Source: Acidobacteriota bacterium
GTDB taxonomy: Bacteria > Acidobacteriota > Blastocatellia > Pyrinomonadales > Pyrinomonadaceae
DNA length: 64,000 nucleotides
Direction: 5' to 3'
NCBI GenBank assembly: GCA_003222975.1
Contig: QHXN01000036.1
Location: 1-64,000 of the forward strand
Positions within the stretch are counted from its first letter, which is position 1; every line of letters begins with the position of its first letter. The notes under the pieces were generated by a model. It was not told the DNA's origin, ran no database searches, and worked only from the letters and a program-made list of their open reading frames with translations. Shown here one piece after another: positions 10,603 to 19,891 of this stretch. The translations under genes were made by a program, and so were the position numbers.

Positions 10603-12996
10603 TCACTCGTCACCTTCTCGCCCGCGCGACTGCGCGCCGAACTGCTTAAGCACTTCCCGGCGCTCCTTGCCGTGCAGGTCTGTGTCGAGGCGCGAGAGCG
10701 CGACCACGACCACATCGCGGTGGTGGACTTCGGCCTCGCCGCCCTCGCGCGTGACTTCGAGCCAGAGGCGGTGGATGAGGCCCACGTCCGCCTCCGACAG
10801 CTCCGGCGCGTGCGCGCCGAGGTAGAAGTCGTGCGCCGTGCCTTCGGGGTCTATGACGCGGAACGAGACTTGTCGGCTCGGCTTGTGCGGCAGCGCCTCC
10901 CACGCCTCGCCGAGCAGATGCGCCTGCTCTTCGGGCGTCATCACGGAGGAACGGCCCGCGATGATCTCGGAGGATTCGAGCTGCGCGGCGGTGTGCGCGA
11001 TGGCCTGGAAGACGTTCGACGAAGGCACAACGAGCAGGTCAACGTGCTTGCCCGCTTTTTCCGCCAGCGCCACGACGCGGCTGAAGAGCAACTGCTCGTA
11101 GCTGGTGAAGAGGTGTTGCTCGCCGATGTCCTCGTAGCCGGTGTCGGGGCCTCTGAGGAGTTGCACGGTCATCATCACCAGGTCGCGCTTGCCCGTGTGC
11201 GTCAGCTCCAGCGCCTTGCGGACGTGTTCGAGCGTGTTGTAGTCGCGCACGAGGCAGAGGGTGTTGCCGGGGCGCACCTCGACTGTCTCGTTCGAGACGG
11301 TCTCCTGTGTCGAGACGCGGAACTGATCTACGGCGGTGCGGTGCGCCTCCTCGCCGCGCCGGCGCTCGTTGACACGCTCGGAGACGGAGAAGACCGTGAA
11401 GAAGACGAGCGTGAAGGCGATGCCGCTGACGGTCGCCACCTGTTTGGTGGCGAGGTTGACCGCGGCGACCGAGAAGAGGATCAGCATGATCAGGCCCAGG
11501 CCGACCGGAATCTCCGTCGAGCCGACGCGCAGGTTGAGCGGCACCTTCCACTCGCGCCGCTCCTTGCGCTGGAAGCGCAGCACCGTCATCGAGAGCGAGT
11601 TGAAGAAGAAAGACCAGATGACGCCGAAGGCGTAGGCCTCGCCGAGCACGAAGGTGTTGCCGCGCGAGCCGATGATCGCGACGAGTTGCAGTATCGCGAT
11701 CAGGTTAATCATGCGGAAGGTCGTGCCGTAGCGCTTGTGCGGCGCGCGGAACCAGTCGGTCATCACGCCGTCCTCCGAGACGCGGTTCAGCACTCCGTTC
11801 GCGCCGATGATCGAGGTGTTGATCGCCCCGGCGAGCATCAGGAAGCCGACGATGACGATGAACGCCTGGAACAGGAGCCTCAAGGGGAGCGGGCCGATCA
11901 GGTACATCGAGATGCCGCTGATGAGGTTGTTGAAATACTGCGGGCGCACAGAGTCGGGGATGATGGCGTAGGCGAAGAACGAGACGAGCGAGGTGAACAA
12001 AAGCGAATAGAGGAAGATGACCATGCCCGCCTTCATCAGGTTCCTGTGCTTCGGGTACTCCAGCTCGCGGTTGACCTGCGCGAGAGATTCTTCGCCCGAC
12101 ATGGCGAGGAACGAGTGGCCGAACGCCATCAGGATGCCGATCAGGCCGATGAGCGCGCCCGCGTTCGGCACGATCTTGTAATGCGTGCTCCGCTCGACGC
12201 CCGCGCCTCCGGCCTCCGCCCCGCCGGTCAGGTTGCCCTCGTCGAGCGCGGCGGACTCTTCCGCGGTGACTTTGCGCAGTTCACCGGGGATGAGCCGCGG
12301 CATCCAGCCGACGGCGTCCTCGTTGAAGGTCAGGTTGCGCGGGGCGGGCGCGGGCGGCAGGCGCTGCGCCGCGGGCTTCGCCAGAATAGTGAGACCGCAC
12401 CAGGCGATTAAGAGCACGACCATGACGGACGTGACGTACATGATCTTCAGCGCGTCGTCCGACGACTCGTGAATGCCTTTCGTGTTGCGCCACCAGAAAT
12501 AGACCGTGATGAGCACGGCTATCCCGGCGGCGAAGTAATTAATCGTGTCGGGCGACGGGTTCATCGGGTAGCCGAAGTAAGTCGCGGTCTGCGCGACCAG
12601 CCCGACGATGTACTGCCCCGCCGACACGCCCGAAATCGGCCCCGTCAAAATGTAGTCGAACATTAGGGCGGAGACCGACAGCTTCGCCAGCGTCCCGCCC
12701 ATCGCCTCCTTCACCACGCGATAGACGCCTCCGCGCGTGAACATCGCGCAGGATTCCACATAGACGGCCCTCACGGCGTAGGAGAAAAGCATCACGCCGA
12801 GGATGAACCAGGGGGCGGCCCGGCCCACGGCCTGCTCGGCGATGCCTCCGACGTAGTAGGCCGAGGAGCCGAGGTCGTTCAAGACTATTGCCGCCGCCCG
12901 CCAGAAGGAGATGAACGACAGCATCACGGACGTGGCGACGATGACCTTCGCCTGCCGCCCGCCCTGCCCGTTCGCCAAAGAGTCAGCCACACTCAT
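10603..12996 (-). CDS. APC family amino acid/polyamine-type permease with C-terminal USP-like cytosolic domain
   Basis: Many TM segments, MSVADSLANGQGG...; AGGAGG Shine-Dalgarno 6-7 nt upstream of 12996. Confidence 0.85.
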   Translation of the reverse strand: MSVADSLANGQGGRQAKVIVATSVMLSFISFWRAAAIVLNDLGSSAYYVGGIAEQAVGRAAPWFILGVMLFSYAVRAVYVESCAMFTRGGVYRVVKEAMGGTLAKLSVSALMFDYILTGPISGVSAGQYIVGLVAQTATYFGYPMNPSPDTINYFAAGIAVLITVYFWWRNTKGIHESSDDALKIMYVTSVMVVLLIAWCGLTILAKPAAQRLPPAPAPRNLTFNEDAVGWMPRLIPGELRKVTAEESAALDEGNLTGGAEAGGAGVERSTHYKIVPNAGALIGLIGILMAFGHSFLAMSGEESLAQVNRELEYPKHRNLMKAGMVIFLYSLLFTSLVSFFAYAIIPDSVRPQYFNNLISGISMYLIGPLPLRLLFQAFIVIVGFLMLAGAINTSIIGANGVLNRVSEDGVMTDWFRAPHKRYGTTFRMINLIAILQLVAIIGSRGNTFVLGEAYAFGVIWSFFFNSLSMTVLRFQRKERREWKVPLNLRVGSTEIPVGLGLIMLILFSVAAVNLATKQVATVSGIAFTLVFFTVFSVSERVNERRRGEEAHRTAVDQFRVSTQETVSNETVEVRPGNTLCLVRDYNTLEHVRKALELTHTGKRDLVMMTVQLLRGPDTGYEDIGEQHLFTSYEQLLFSRVVALAEKAGKHVDLLVVPSSNVFQAIAHTAAQLESSEIIAGRSSVMTPEEQAHLLGEAWEALPHKPSRQVSFRVIDPEGTAHDFYLGAHAPELSEADVGLIHRLWLEVTREGGEAEVHHRDVVVVALSRLDTDLHGKERREVLKQFGAQSRGREGDE

Positions 12997-13025
12997 CAGA
13001 GACCTCCTCGCCGCGCGCCGACCGT

Positions 13026-13063
13026 AAAAAGGGCGCGGAAGCACGCACGTTGCTTCCGCGCCC
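13026..13063 (-). terminator. Intrinsic terminator in leader of APC permease (riboswitch expression platform)
   Basis: Minus strand GGGCGCGGAAGCA-ACGTGCG-TGCTTCCGCGCCC-TTTTT: 13-bp perfect stem, 7-nt loop, T5 tract, 29 nt before ATG. Confidence 0.85.
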
Positions 13064-13084
13064 TCTAGAGTTCCGAGCCGCGGC

Positions 13085-13265
13085 GGTGTCCTTCCCTTGA
13101 AGCCTGCGAGGTTAGCTGTCGGGCTAGAACGTGGAAGTGTTCTACGCGCGCCGCGAAAAGTCCCGGCGGACTCTCCGACAACCGTGCGCGATTCGCCCCG
13201 TGCCGCGCCACCCATGGCGGCGTCGGCGTCGGTTCCCCCGCGCTGCCCCTCCCGCGCCCCTTGCC
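13085..13265 (-). ncRNA. ydaO-type c-di-AMP riboswitch aptamer (boundaries approximate)
   Basis: Minus strand contains CGGGGGAACCG (13230-13240), GGGGCGAATCGC (13188-13199) and CCCGACAGCTAACCTCGCAGGCTTCAAGGGAAGGAC (13088-13123), matching conserved ydaO segments in order. Confidence 0.85.
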
Positions 13266-13338
13266 CGGACGCCGTGAGCAGCTTCGGCAGACGATTTGTC
13301 AACGCGTGGAATCTTACGCCCGCCCCCGCCCCAAGGCA

Positions 13339-13472
13339 ATTGCGGAGCGGCGGATTTCGGATTGCCGATTTGAGGAGGCGTGACGCTGATCAAATACGCC
13401 CCGAACTCCGGCGCGGCGCTGACGAATGACTTCGAGAGGCAGCGCGGCCCCGTCAATCCGCCGCTCCGCAAT
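13339..13472. repeat. Intergenic inverted repeat, ATTGCGGAGCGGCGGATT
   Basis: 18-bp perfect arms 13339-13356 / 13455-13472; arm ends 5 bp from the stop of the adjacent permease. Confidence 0.92.
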
Positions 13473-13476
13473 CGCG

Positions 13477-15462
13477 TTAGCCGCCGACGTGCACGGCGGG
13501 GCGGCGATCCGGGTCGCTCTCGACCTGCCGCAGAACCTCGCGCGTGACCGGCGCGGTGTCGCCCTCGCCGAAGAAGATGTATTCAAAGATGTGGGCGACG
13601 GGGTTGCCCTCAGTCCAACTGAAGTAGGCGTGCGGCAGCTTGCCCGTCGTGTCGCGGACGTGGAGCAGGAAGGCGGCGATGGAGTTCGGCACGGTCGAGC
13701 TTTCGGCGCGGAGCACGTGGTAGCCGCCGACTTCGACGCCCTTGATCTCCATCACGTCTGTAAACTCCGAGGCGTCGCACACCTTCACCTCAAGGAACAA
13801 GACCTTCTCTTTTTTCGGGATGTGGTTGTCCTCGCGCTGCTCTTTCTCTTTCAACCTGTACTCCCCGACATCGCCGCGCCCCGGCCGGATGGCGATGATG
13901 TGTATCTCGCCTCTGCCAGCCTCGCGAATGAAAGACTCGGCGGCCTCGTCCATCTCTATCCGCTCGACGCGCAACTCGGTCGTGCGCCACACCCTCGACA
14001 GGAACGACGCGACGACGATAGCCCCGATGAAGATGGAAGCGATCTTGATTCCGTCGGTGCGCTCGACGACGTTGACCACCGTCGTGTACGCGAAGACCAG
14101 CGCGATGAGGGCGAAGGCGAACGTCCGCGCGCGCCAACCCTTCCGCCTCAACTCCGAAAGAGTCACGGCCACCGCCGCCGAACTCATCAGGACGAGCACG
14201 CCCGTCGCGTAAGCCCCGCCCTGCGCGTCAACGTCCGCCTTGAAGATGACCGTCACCGCGAAGGCCACCGACGTGAAGACCAGGACGAGCGGGCGCGTCG
14301 CCTTCGCCCAGTTCGGGGCCATCCCGTAGCGCGGCAGGTAGCGCGGCACGATGTTCAGCAGCCCGGCCATCGCCGACGCGCCCGCGAACCAGAGGATCAG
14401 GATTGTGCTCACGTCGTAAACGGTGCCGAAACCTTCGCCCAGGAATTTGTGCGCGAGGTAGGCGAGCGCGCGACCGTTCGCCGCGCCGGCCTGCTGATCT
14501 TCGGTCGCCGCCCGAAATGCTTCGGCAGGAATCAGGGTGGTCGTCACGAAACTGCTGGCGATCAGAAAGACGCTCATGATGAGCGCGGCACTGAGAAGCA
14601 GTTTGCGCGTGTTGCGCACGCGGCCCGCCGGATTCTTATCCGTGTCCGCCTTGTCGCCTTTAATCAGCGGCATCACGGCCACGCCGGTCTCGAACCCCGA
14701 AAGTCCGAGCGCGAGTTTGGGAAAGAGCAGGAGCGCGACGCCGATCATCAACAGAGGGTTCCCGTGGACTCTGGGCGCGGCGAAGAGCGCGTCCTTCCAG
14801 CTCGGCACGACCTCCGGGTGGAGCGCTATCTGATAGACGCCGAAGCCGAGCACGACGAGGTTGAGCAGGAGGTAAGAGGCGACGAGGATGACGGCGATGC
14901 CGATGGCCTCCTTAAAGCCTTTGAGGAAGATTCCGCCGAGCAGCGCGACCAGCGCGAGCGTGACGACGACTTTGTATTCGTGACCGAGAAAACTGCGCAC
15001 GAAAGGGTTCTCGATGACGTGCGCCGTCGCGTCCGCCGCCGAGAGCGTGATGGTGATCACGAAGTCGGTGGCGACGAACCCGAGCAGCATCAGCACGAAC
15101 AGCTTACCCTTCCACCAGGACAGAAGGTGTTCGAGCATCGAGATCGAGCCTTCGCCGTGCGGGCTTTCGGCGGCGACGCGGTTGTAGATCGGGAGCGCGC
15201 CGAAAAGTGTCAACAGGACGAGGATCAGCGTGGCGATGGGCGAGAGCGCCCCGGCGGCCAGGAAGGCGATGCCCGGTTGGTAACCGAGCGTCGAGAAATA
15301 ATCTACGCCCGTCAGGCACATCACCTTCCACCACGGGTGCTGTTGGTGATGCCCCTCGCGCTCGTGCGGCCCCTCTATCTCTTGGGTCTGTCCCTTGAGC
15401 AGCCAGCGCCTGAACTTCCCTACCTTTCTCTCCTCAGTTCGCGGGATTGCCGTCTCGGCCAT
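13477..15462 (-). CDS. APC family permease (second copy, divergent from the first)
   Basis: [17 protein letters not shown]...[72 protein letters not shown] before 15462. Confidence 0.85.
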   Translation of the reverse strand: MAETAIPRTEERKVGKFRRWLLKGQTQEIEGPHEREGHHQQHPWWKVMCLTGVDYFSTLGYQPGIAFLAAGALSPIATLILVLLTLFGALPIYNRVAAESPHGEGSISMLEHLLSWWKGKLFVLMLLGFVATDFVITITLSAADATAHVIENPFVRSFLGHEYKVVVTLALVALLGGIFLKGFKEAIGIAVILVASYLLLNLVVLGFGVYQIALHPEVVPSWKDALFAAPRVHGNPLLMIGVALLLFPKLALGLSGFETGVAVMPLIKGDKADTDKNPAGRVRNTRKLLLSAALIMSVFLIASSFVTTTLIPAEAFRAATEDQQAGAANGRALAYLAHKFLGEGFGTVYDVSTILILWFAGASAMAGLLNIVPRYLPRYGMAPNWAKATRPLVLVFTSVAFAVTVIFKADVDAQGGAYATGVLVLMSSAAVAVTLSELRRKGWRARTFAFALIALVFAYTTVVNVVERTDGIKIASIFIGAIVVASFLSRVWRTTELRVERIEMDEAAESFIREAGRGEIHIIAIRPGRGDVGEYRLKEKEQREDNHIPKKEKVLFLEVKVCDASEFTDVMEIKGVEVGGYHVLRAESSTVPNSIAAFLLHVRDTTGKLPHAYFSWTEGNPVAHIFEYIFFGEGDTAPVTREVLRQVESDPDRRPAVHVGG

Positions 15463-15508
15463 CTGCCCCTCCTGCCCGGAGGACGGGAGCGCCGCCCCGC
15501 TCACTTCA

Positions 15509-15540
15509 CCGCGCCCGCCGTTCGCGAACGGCGGGCGCGG
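15509..15540. repeat. 32-bp perfect palindrome CCGCGCCCGCCGTTCG|CGAACGGCGGGCGCGG
   Basis: Zero-spacer palindrome 47-78 nt upstream of the 15462 start. Confidence 0.9.
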
Positions 15541-15923
15541 GGCGTCTAGCCCCGTCGTACCCTCTCAGTACGGATTGGACTTATTGCTTGTCAGGATTTG
15601 TACCAAACCGCCTCTCACAAATCAATCTTCTTTCACCGCCCGTCAAGTCGCGTGCCTCTCGAACGGGGAAGCGGTGCGCGGTGGCGTTGATCGGCATTTG
15701 TAGTGAAGGCCGGGCGCGTGCGGCCTTCGCTCAAATGCTCAATGCTTACTGTCTTCTGTTTTCCCCGGCGGTGTGTTAAAGTCTGGAACTGACAAACCTT
15801 TGGCAGTGTCCTGAAGGGTGCGAGTTCCAGCAGGCGAAGCACACTTCTTCCAGCCGCCGCGACAACAGTACAAGCAGCAGAGCGCCCGACACGTCTCTCA
15901 CGGCGGAGCGAGCAATTGGCCGT

Positions 15924-18900
15924 ATGATTTCACGTTCGCAGAAAGGGAACGCCGAGGCCGGCGAGCGTGCGCCGGGCGGCGCGGGGTCGCGCGTCGTTCG
16001 CATAGACAGCGGGGGGCGCGCGGGCCGCGGCGGCTCGTCGCCTCCGGCCTCGCTCGACCAGCAGCTCGAAGAGACGCGCGAGCTTTTAGACCGCGGCCTG
16101 CCGACCGCCGCCGAGGCGCGACTGCGCCAGATCATCGCGGCGGCGCGGCGCGACCCCGCGGTGCTCGCCCGCGCGCGCCGCCTGCTCTCGGTCACGCTCG
16201 GAATGCTCGGACACTACGGCGACTCTCTCGAAGCCGTACAGATGTACGAGTCAGCCGACCCTGCGGGCGCGCTCGACGCGGAGGCCGCGACGGGCATGCG
16301 CGTCCAGCTCGGCCTCGCGTATAACTACATGGGCGACCACCCGAAGGCCATCGCCATCCTCAACGCGGAGCTTCGCACGGCCTCGGAGCGCGGCGGCTCC
16401 GACGCGCAGCTCGGCGACATCTACGCGGCGCTGGCGCGCGTCTATCGCTCGATCAACGAATACTCCATCGCGCGCGACCACTCGAACAAGGCGCTCGAAC
16501 ATTACCGCCGCACGGGCGACTGGCGGGGTCTGGCCGAGGGCTACTTCGGCCTCGCCAACGCCGACTCCCACGAGGGACTCTACGAGCGCGCGCTGGAGAA
16601 CTTCGAGCAGGCCATACAGCTCGTCGGCGAGCGACCCGCGGCGGCCCTGCTCGGCAGGATTTACAACAACATCGCCGGCTCCCTCTGGTTCCTCAAGCGC
16701 CCGCACGACGGCATCCGCGCGCTGGAGAAGGCCGTCACCTATTACGAGACGACCGAGCACAAGGACAACGCCGCCAGCGGCTTCAATAACCTCGGCATCA
16801 CCCTCATGCTCATCGGCGAGTGGGATCGCGCGCACGCGGCCCTCAAGCGCGCGCTCGAACTCGCCATGGAGATTGACGAGCACGCCGCGCCCACCTCGAT
16901 GATCTTCGACTCGCTCGGCGAGCTGAGGATGTACCGCGGCGACCTCGAAGGCGCGCGCGGCTACCTGGAGCGCGCCGTCGAGACCGCGACGCGCCACGGC
17001 AAGAACTGGTACGCCGCCCAGGCCATGCGCACCGCGACGCGCTGCTACATCGCGCTGGGGCTGACCGACAAGGCTCTGGCGATGGGAGAGAGGGCGCACG
17101 CGCTCGCCGAGAAGATCGGCGACCGCCAGGCGGTCTGCGAATCGAACCTCCTGCTCGCGGAGGCGCGATTGCAGAACGGCGAGCCTGAGACTTGCGTGGC
17201 GCTCCTGGAAAAAGTCTCGGAAGGGATCGCCGACTCGGCCACGGACATCGCCGTCGCGGGCGAGGCGCAGCGCGTCTATGGCCTGCTCGCGCTGGAGCAG
17301 GGGGACGCCGCGCGCGCCGCCTACCACTTCGGGCGCTGCCTCTCGATCTCGGAGCTGATCGGCGACCGCTACCGCACGGCCCGCGCGCACTACCTCCTGG
17401 GCCGCGCCCACGCCGCCGCCGCGCAATCAGAGCGCGCCGCCGAGCACCTCGGCCTCGCCGTCCACACCTTCCGCGAGCTGGGCGCGAAGCTCGACCTGGA
17501 GCGCGCCGAAGAGTTCCTCGAAGAGTTCGAGAGCGTCGCCGCCCGTGAGCACGCCGAGCCGCCCGCGCCCGCGCAGCTCCTGACGCTCAGGCTGGCCGAG
17601 GCCGTGGCCTCGCGCGAGCTTCTGCTGCGCGAGCTGGCTGCGGTCATCCACCAGGAGACGCGCGCGGCGCGCGTCCTCGTCGCGGAGGCGGGCGAGGACG
17701 ACCACACGAAGGTCGTCATCTCCCACGGCTGCACCCCCGCCGAGGCCGCGCAAGTCTCAGCCGCGCTCGAACGCGCGCGGACGGAGGAAGAACGCGAGCG
17801 CCTCTCGTCCGAAGAGGACGCGAGCCTCGTCGTGCTGCGCCCTTCGAGCGCTCCGCCCGCGACGCTCTTCGTCTCGCCGCGCGCCGCCTGCGCGCTGCCC
17901 GCGGGCCAGCCTTTGGAGCCGCTGCTGAGAGTCGTCGAGTTGGGGATGGACGTGTGCGCCCTGCGCACGCGCGCGCGCACAGGGGCCGGTCCGCAGGCGC
18001 CGGACTCGCTCGCCGGCGCTTCGCTCATGCCCGGCTTCATACACTCCAGCCCGGCCATGACGCGGCTCGTCGAAGAGGTTCACAAGATTCGCTCGTCGGA
18101 CGTGACGGTTCTGATCACGGGCGAGTCGGGCACGGGCAAGGAACTCGTCGCGCGCGCCATCCACGCGCTCTCCTCCCGACGCGGCAAGGTCTTCGTCCCC
18201 TTCAACTGCACCGCCGTGCCCAAGGAATTGTCTGAAGGCTACCTGTTCGGCTACCGCCGCGGCGCGTTCACGGGGGCCGTCCACGACTCGCAGGGCGTCA
18301 TCCGCACCGCCGCCGCCGGCACGCTCTTCCTCGACGAGATAGGCGACCTGCCCCTGGACGTGCAGCCCAAAATTCTGAGGTTCTTGCAGGAGGGTGAGAT
18401 TCAGCCGCTCGGCGAGCAGCGCCCGCAGAAGGTTGACGTGCGCATCATCACGGCCACCAACACAGACCTTGAAGGGATGGTCGCCGACGGTCGCTTCCGC
18501 GAAGACCTCTACTACAGATTGAACGTCATACGCCTGCGCGTGCCGCCTCTGCGCGAGCGGCGCAGCGAGATTCCGACCATCGTCAACTACTACATCAACC
18601 ACTACTCGGCCAAGTTCGGGCGGCGCGACATCACCGTCACGCCGCAGACGCTCGACCTCCTGATGGTCTGCGACTGGCCCGGCAACGTCCGCCAGCTCAC
18701 CAACGAGATTCAGCGCATCATCGCGCGCGCCGAAGACGGCACAATCATCACGCCCGACCACCTCTCGCCGGAGCTGCACCGCGTCGCCCCCTTCGCGCAG
18801 AGCGCCGCCGCGCCCGCGCCGCTGGGCCACGCCTCAAGCCTCGCCGCAGCCGCCGCCACCGACGCCATCGCGCAGGGACTCACGCTCGCCGACGCGATGG

Positions 18901-19040
18901 CCGAGCTTGAGCGGCGCATGATCGCCGAGGCGCTCAGGAAGCACAAAGGCAACATCTCGCGCGCCGCGCGCGAACTCGGATTGACGCGCCGCGGCCTCTA
19001 CCTCAAACTCGGTCGCTACGACCTCAGCGCCAGCGCCTGA
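15924..19040 (+). CDS. TPR-containing sigma-54-dependent transcriptional activator (AAA+ and Fis-type HTH)
   Basis: TPR N-terminus; GESGTGKE Walker A, GAFTGA loop, GTLFLDEIGD Walker B, C-terminal HTH (ISRAARELGLTRRGLYLKLGRY). Confidence 0.92.
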   Translation: MISRSQKGNAEAGERAPGGAGSRVVRIDSGGRAGRGGSSPPASLDQQLEETRELLDRGLPTAAEARLRQIIAAARRDPAVLARARRLLSVTLGMLGHYGDSLEAVQMYESADPAGALDAEAATGMRVQLGLAYNYMGDHPKAIAILNAELRTASERGGSDAQLGDIYAALARVYRSINEYSIARDHSNKALEHYRRTGDWRGLAEGYFGLANADSHEGLYERALENFEQAIQLVGERPAAALLGRIYNNIAGSLWFLKRPHDGIRALEKAVTYYETTEHKDNAASGFNNLGITLMLIGEWDRAHAALKRALELAMEIDEHAAPTSMIFDSLGELRMYRGDLEGARGYLERAVETATRHGKNWYAAQAMRTATRCYIALGLTDKALAMGERAHALAEKIGDRQAVCESNLLLAEARLQNGEPETCVALLEKVSEGIADSATDIAVAGEAQRVYGLLALEQGDAARAAYHFGRCLSISELIGDRYRTARAHYLLGRAHAAAAQSERAAEHLGLAVHTFRELGAKLDLERAEEFLEEFESVAAREHAEPPAPAQLLTLRLAEAVASRELLLRELAAVIHQETRAARVLVAEAGEDDHTKVVISHGCTPAEAAQVSAALERARTEEERERLSSEEDASLVVLRPSSAPPATLFVSPRAACALPAGQPLEPLLRVVELGMDVCALRTRARTGAGPQAPDSLAGASLMPGFIHSSPAMTRLVEEVHKIRSSDVTVLITGESGTGKELVARAIHALSSRRGKVFVPFNCTAVPKELSEGYLFGYRRGAFTGAVHDSQGVIRTAAAGTLFLDEIGDLPLDVQPKILRFLQEGEIQPLGEQRPQKVDVRIITATNTDLEGMVADGRFREDLYYRLNVIRLRVPPLRERRSEIPTIVNYYINHYSAKFGRRDITVTPQTLDLLMVCDWPGNVRQLTNEIQRIIARAEDGTIITPDHLSPELHRVAPFAQSAAAPAPLGHASSLAAAAATDAIAQGLTLADAMAELERRMIAEALRKHKGNISRAARELGLTRRGLYLKLGRYDLSASA

Positions 19041-19188
19041 CCTTCAGGACGAAAAGGATGAAGGCTAAAACCGCCTCCTCTCATCCTGCGTATCTTATCC
19101 GTCTATGCTAATTTTTCTTTCGCCTGACTCGTACCAATCCTGTGCCCCGATTCAGTCGGTGCGCTCCCGATAGAAAGGGCGACGAAGA

Positions 19189-19884
19189 ATGACGACCGCC
19201 ACCGACGTTAACGAACCCGCGCGACCGCGACGGCGCAGACGCGTGCTCGCCGTCGCCGCCGCCCTCGTCCTCGCCCTGCTCGCGTGGGTCGCTTACGACC
19301 TTTACGCGCCGCGCCACACGTCGCTTCGCGACTTCAACCCCGACGAGGTCGCGCGCCTTGAGACGGCGATGTGGCGCTCCTACTACAGCCGTGAGCGCCT
19401 GCGTCTCTTCGCGCAGATGTCCGAACTCCTGCGCACGCAGTACCGACTGCCGCTCTGGCGCTCGAACGCCGTGGCCTATCAGGCCGCGCGCGCCGCCTTC
19501 GTCTTCAAGGACGGCCACACGCGCAGCGACTACGAGCGGGCGCTCCCGAACCTCGTCAGCTTCTACAAATCAATCCGCGAAGTCTCCGACACGGGCTTCG
19601 ACCCGGAGCGTGCCGCGCGCCTCGAACTCGAATGGTGGATCGTCCACCGCGAGCGCTCCGAGCACGCGCCCGGCGACCTCGACCGCGCGCTTGCCGCCCT
19701 CGCCTCGGAAATCTACCGCGTCCCCGCCGAGAGGCTTTTGGAGCACGCGCGCCTACGCGCCGAGGCGATGGAGATACGCGACCGACAGGCCGAACAGGGC
19801 GGCGTCACCGAAGAAGACTGGCGGCGCATTGACGAACTGCTCCACCAGTCCTGGCGCTCCCTCCATCAAGCGGTCAACCCCTGA
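19189..19884 (+). CDS. Hypothetical membrane-anchored protein
   Basis: 231-aa ORF with N-terminal TM (VLAVAAALVLALLAWVAYDLY). Confidence 0.7.
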   Translation: MTTATDVNEPARPRRRRRVLAVAAALVLALLAWVAYDLYAPRHTSLRDFNPDEVARLETAMWRSYYSRERLRLFAQMSELLRTQYRLPLWRSNAVAYQAARAAFVFKDGHTRSDYERALPNLVSFYKSIREVSDTGFDPERAARLELEWWIVHRERSEHAPGDLDRALAALASEIYRVPAERLLEHARLRAEAMEIRDRQAEQGGVTEEDWRRIDELLHQSWRSLHQAVNP

Positions 19885-19891
19885 AGGGCAA

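Noticed and set aside
10672-12411. 579-aa plus-strand ORF opposite the first permease
   Set aside because: Antisense shadow ORF in a high-GC gene
13426-15549. 707-aa plus-strand ORF opposite the second permease
   Set aside because: Arg/Asp/Glu/His-rich low-complexity translation typical of the antisense frame of a high-GC gene; the minus strand encodes a clear permease
15560-15830. Sigma-54 -24/-12 promoter (TTTGGCAGTGTCCTGAAG) upstream of the activator
   Set aside because: GG matches but the -12 GC element is missing
19046-19105. Possible further inverted repeat (GACGAAAAGGATGA ... TCATCCTGCGTATCTTATCCGTC)
   Set aside because: Only about 7 bp of continuous pairing; not counted as an element
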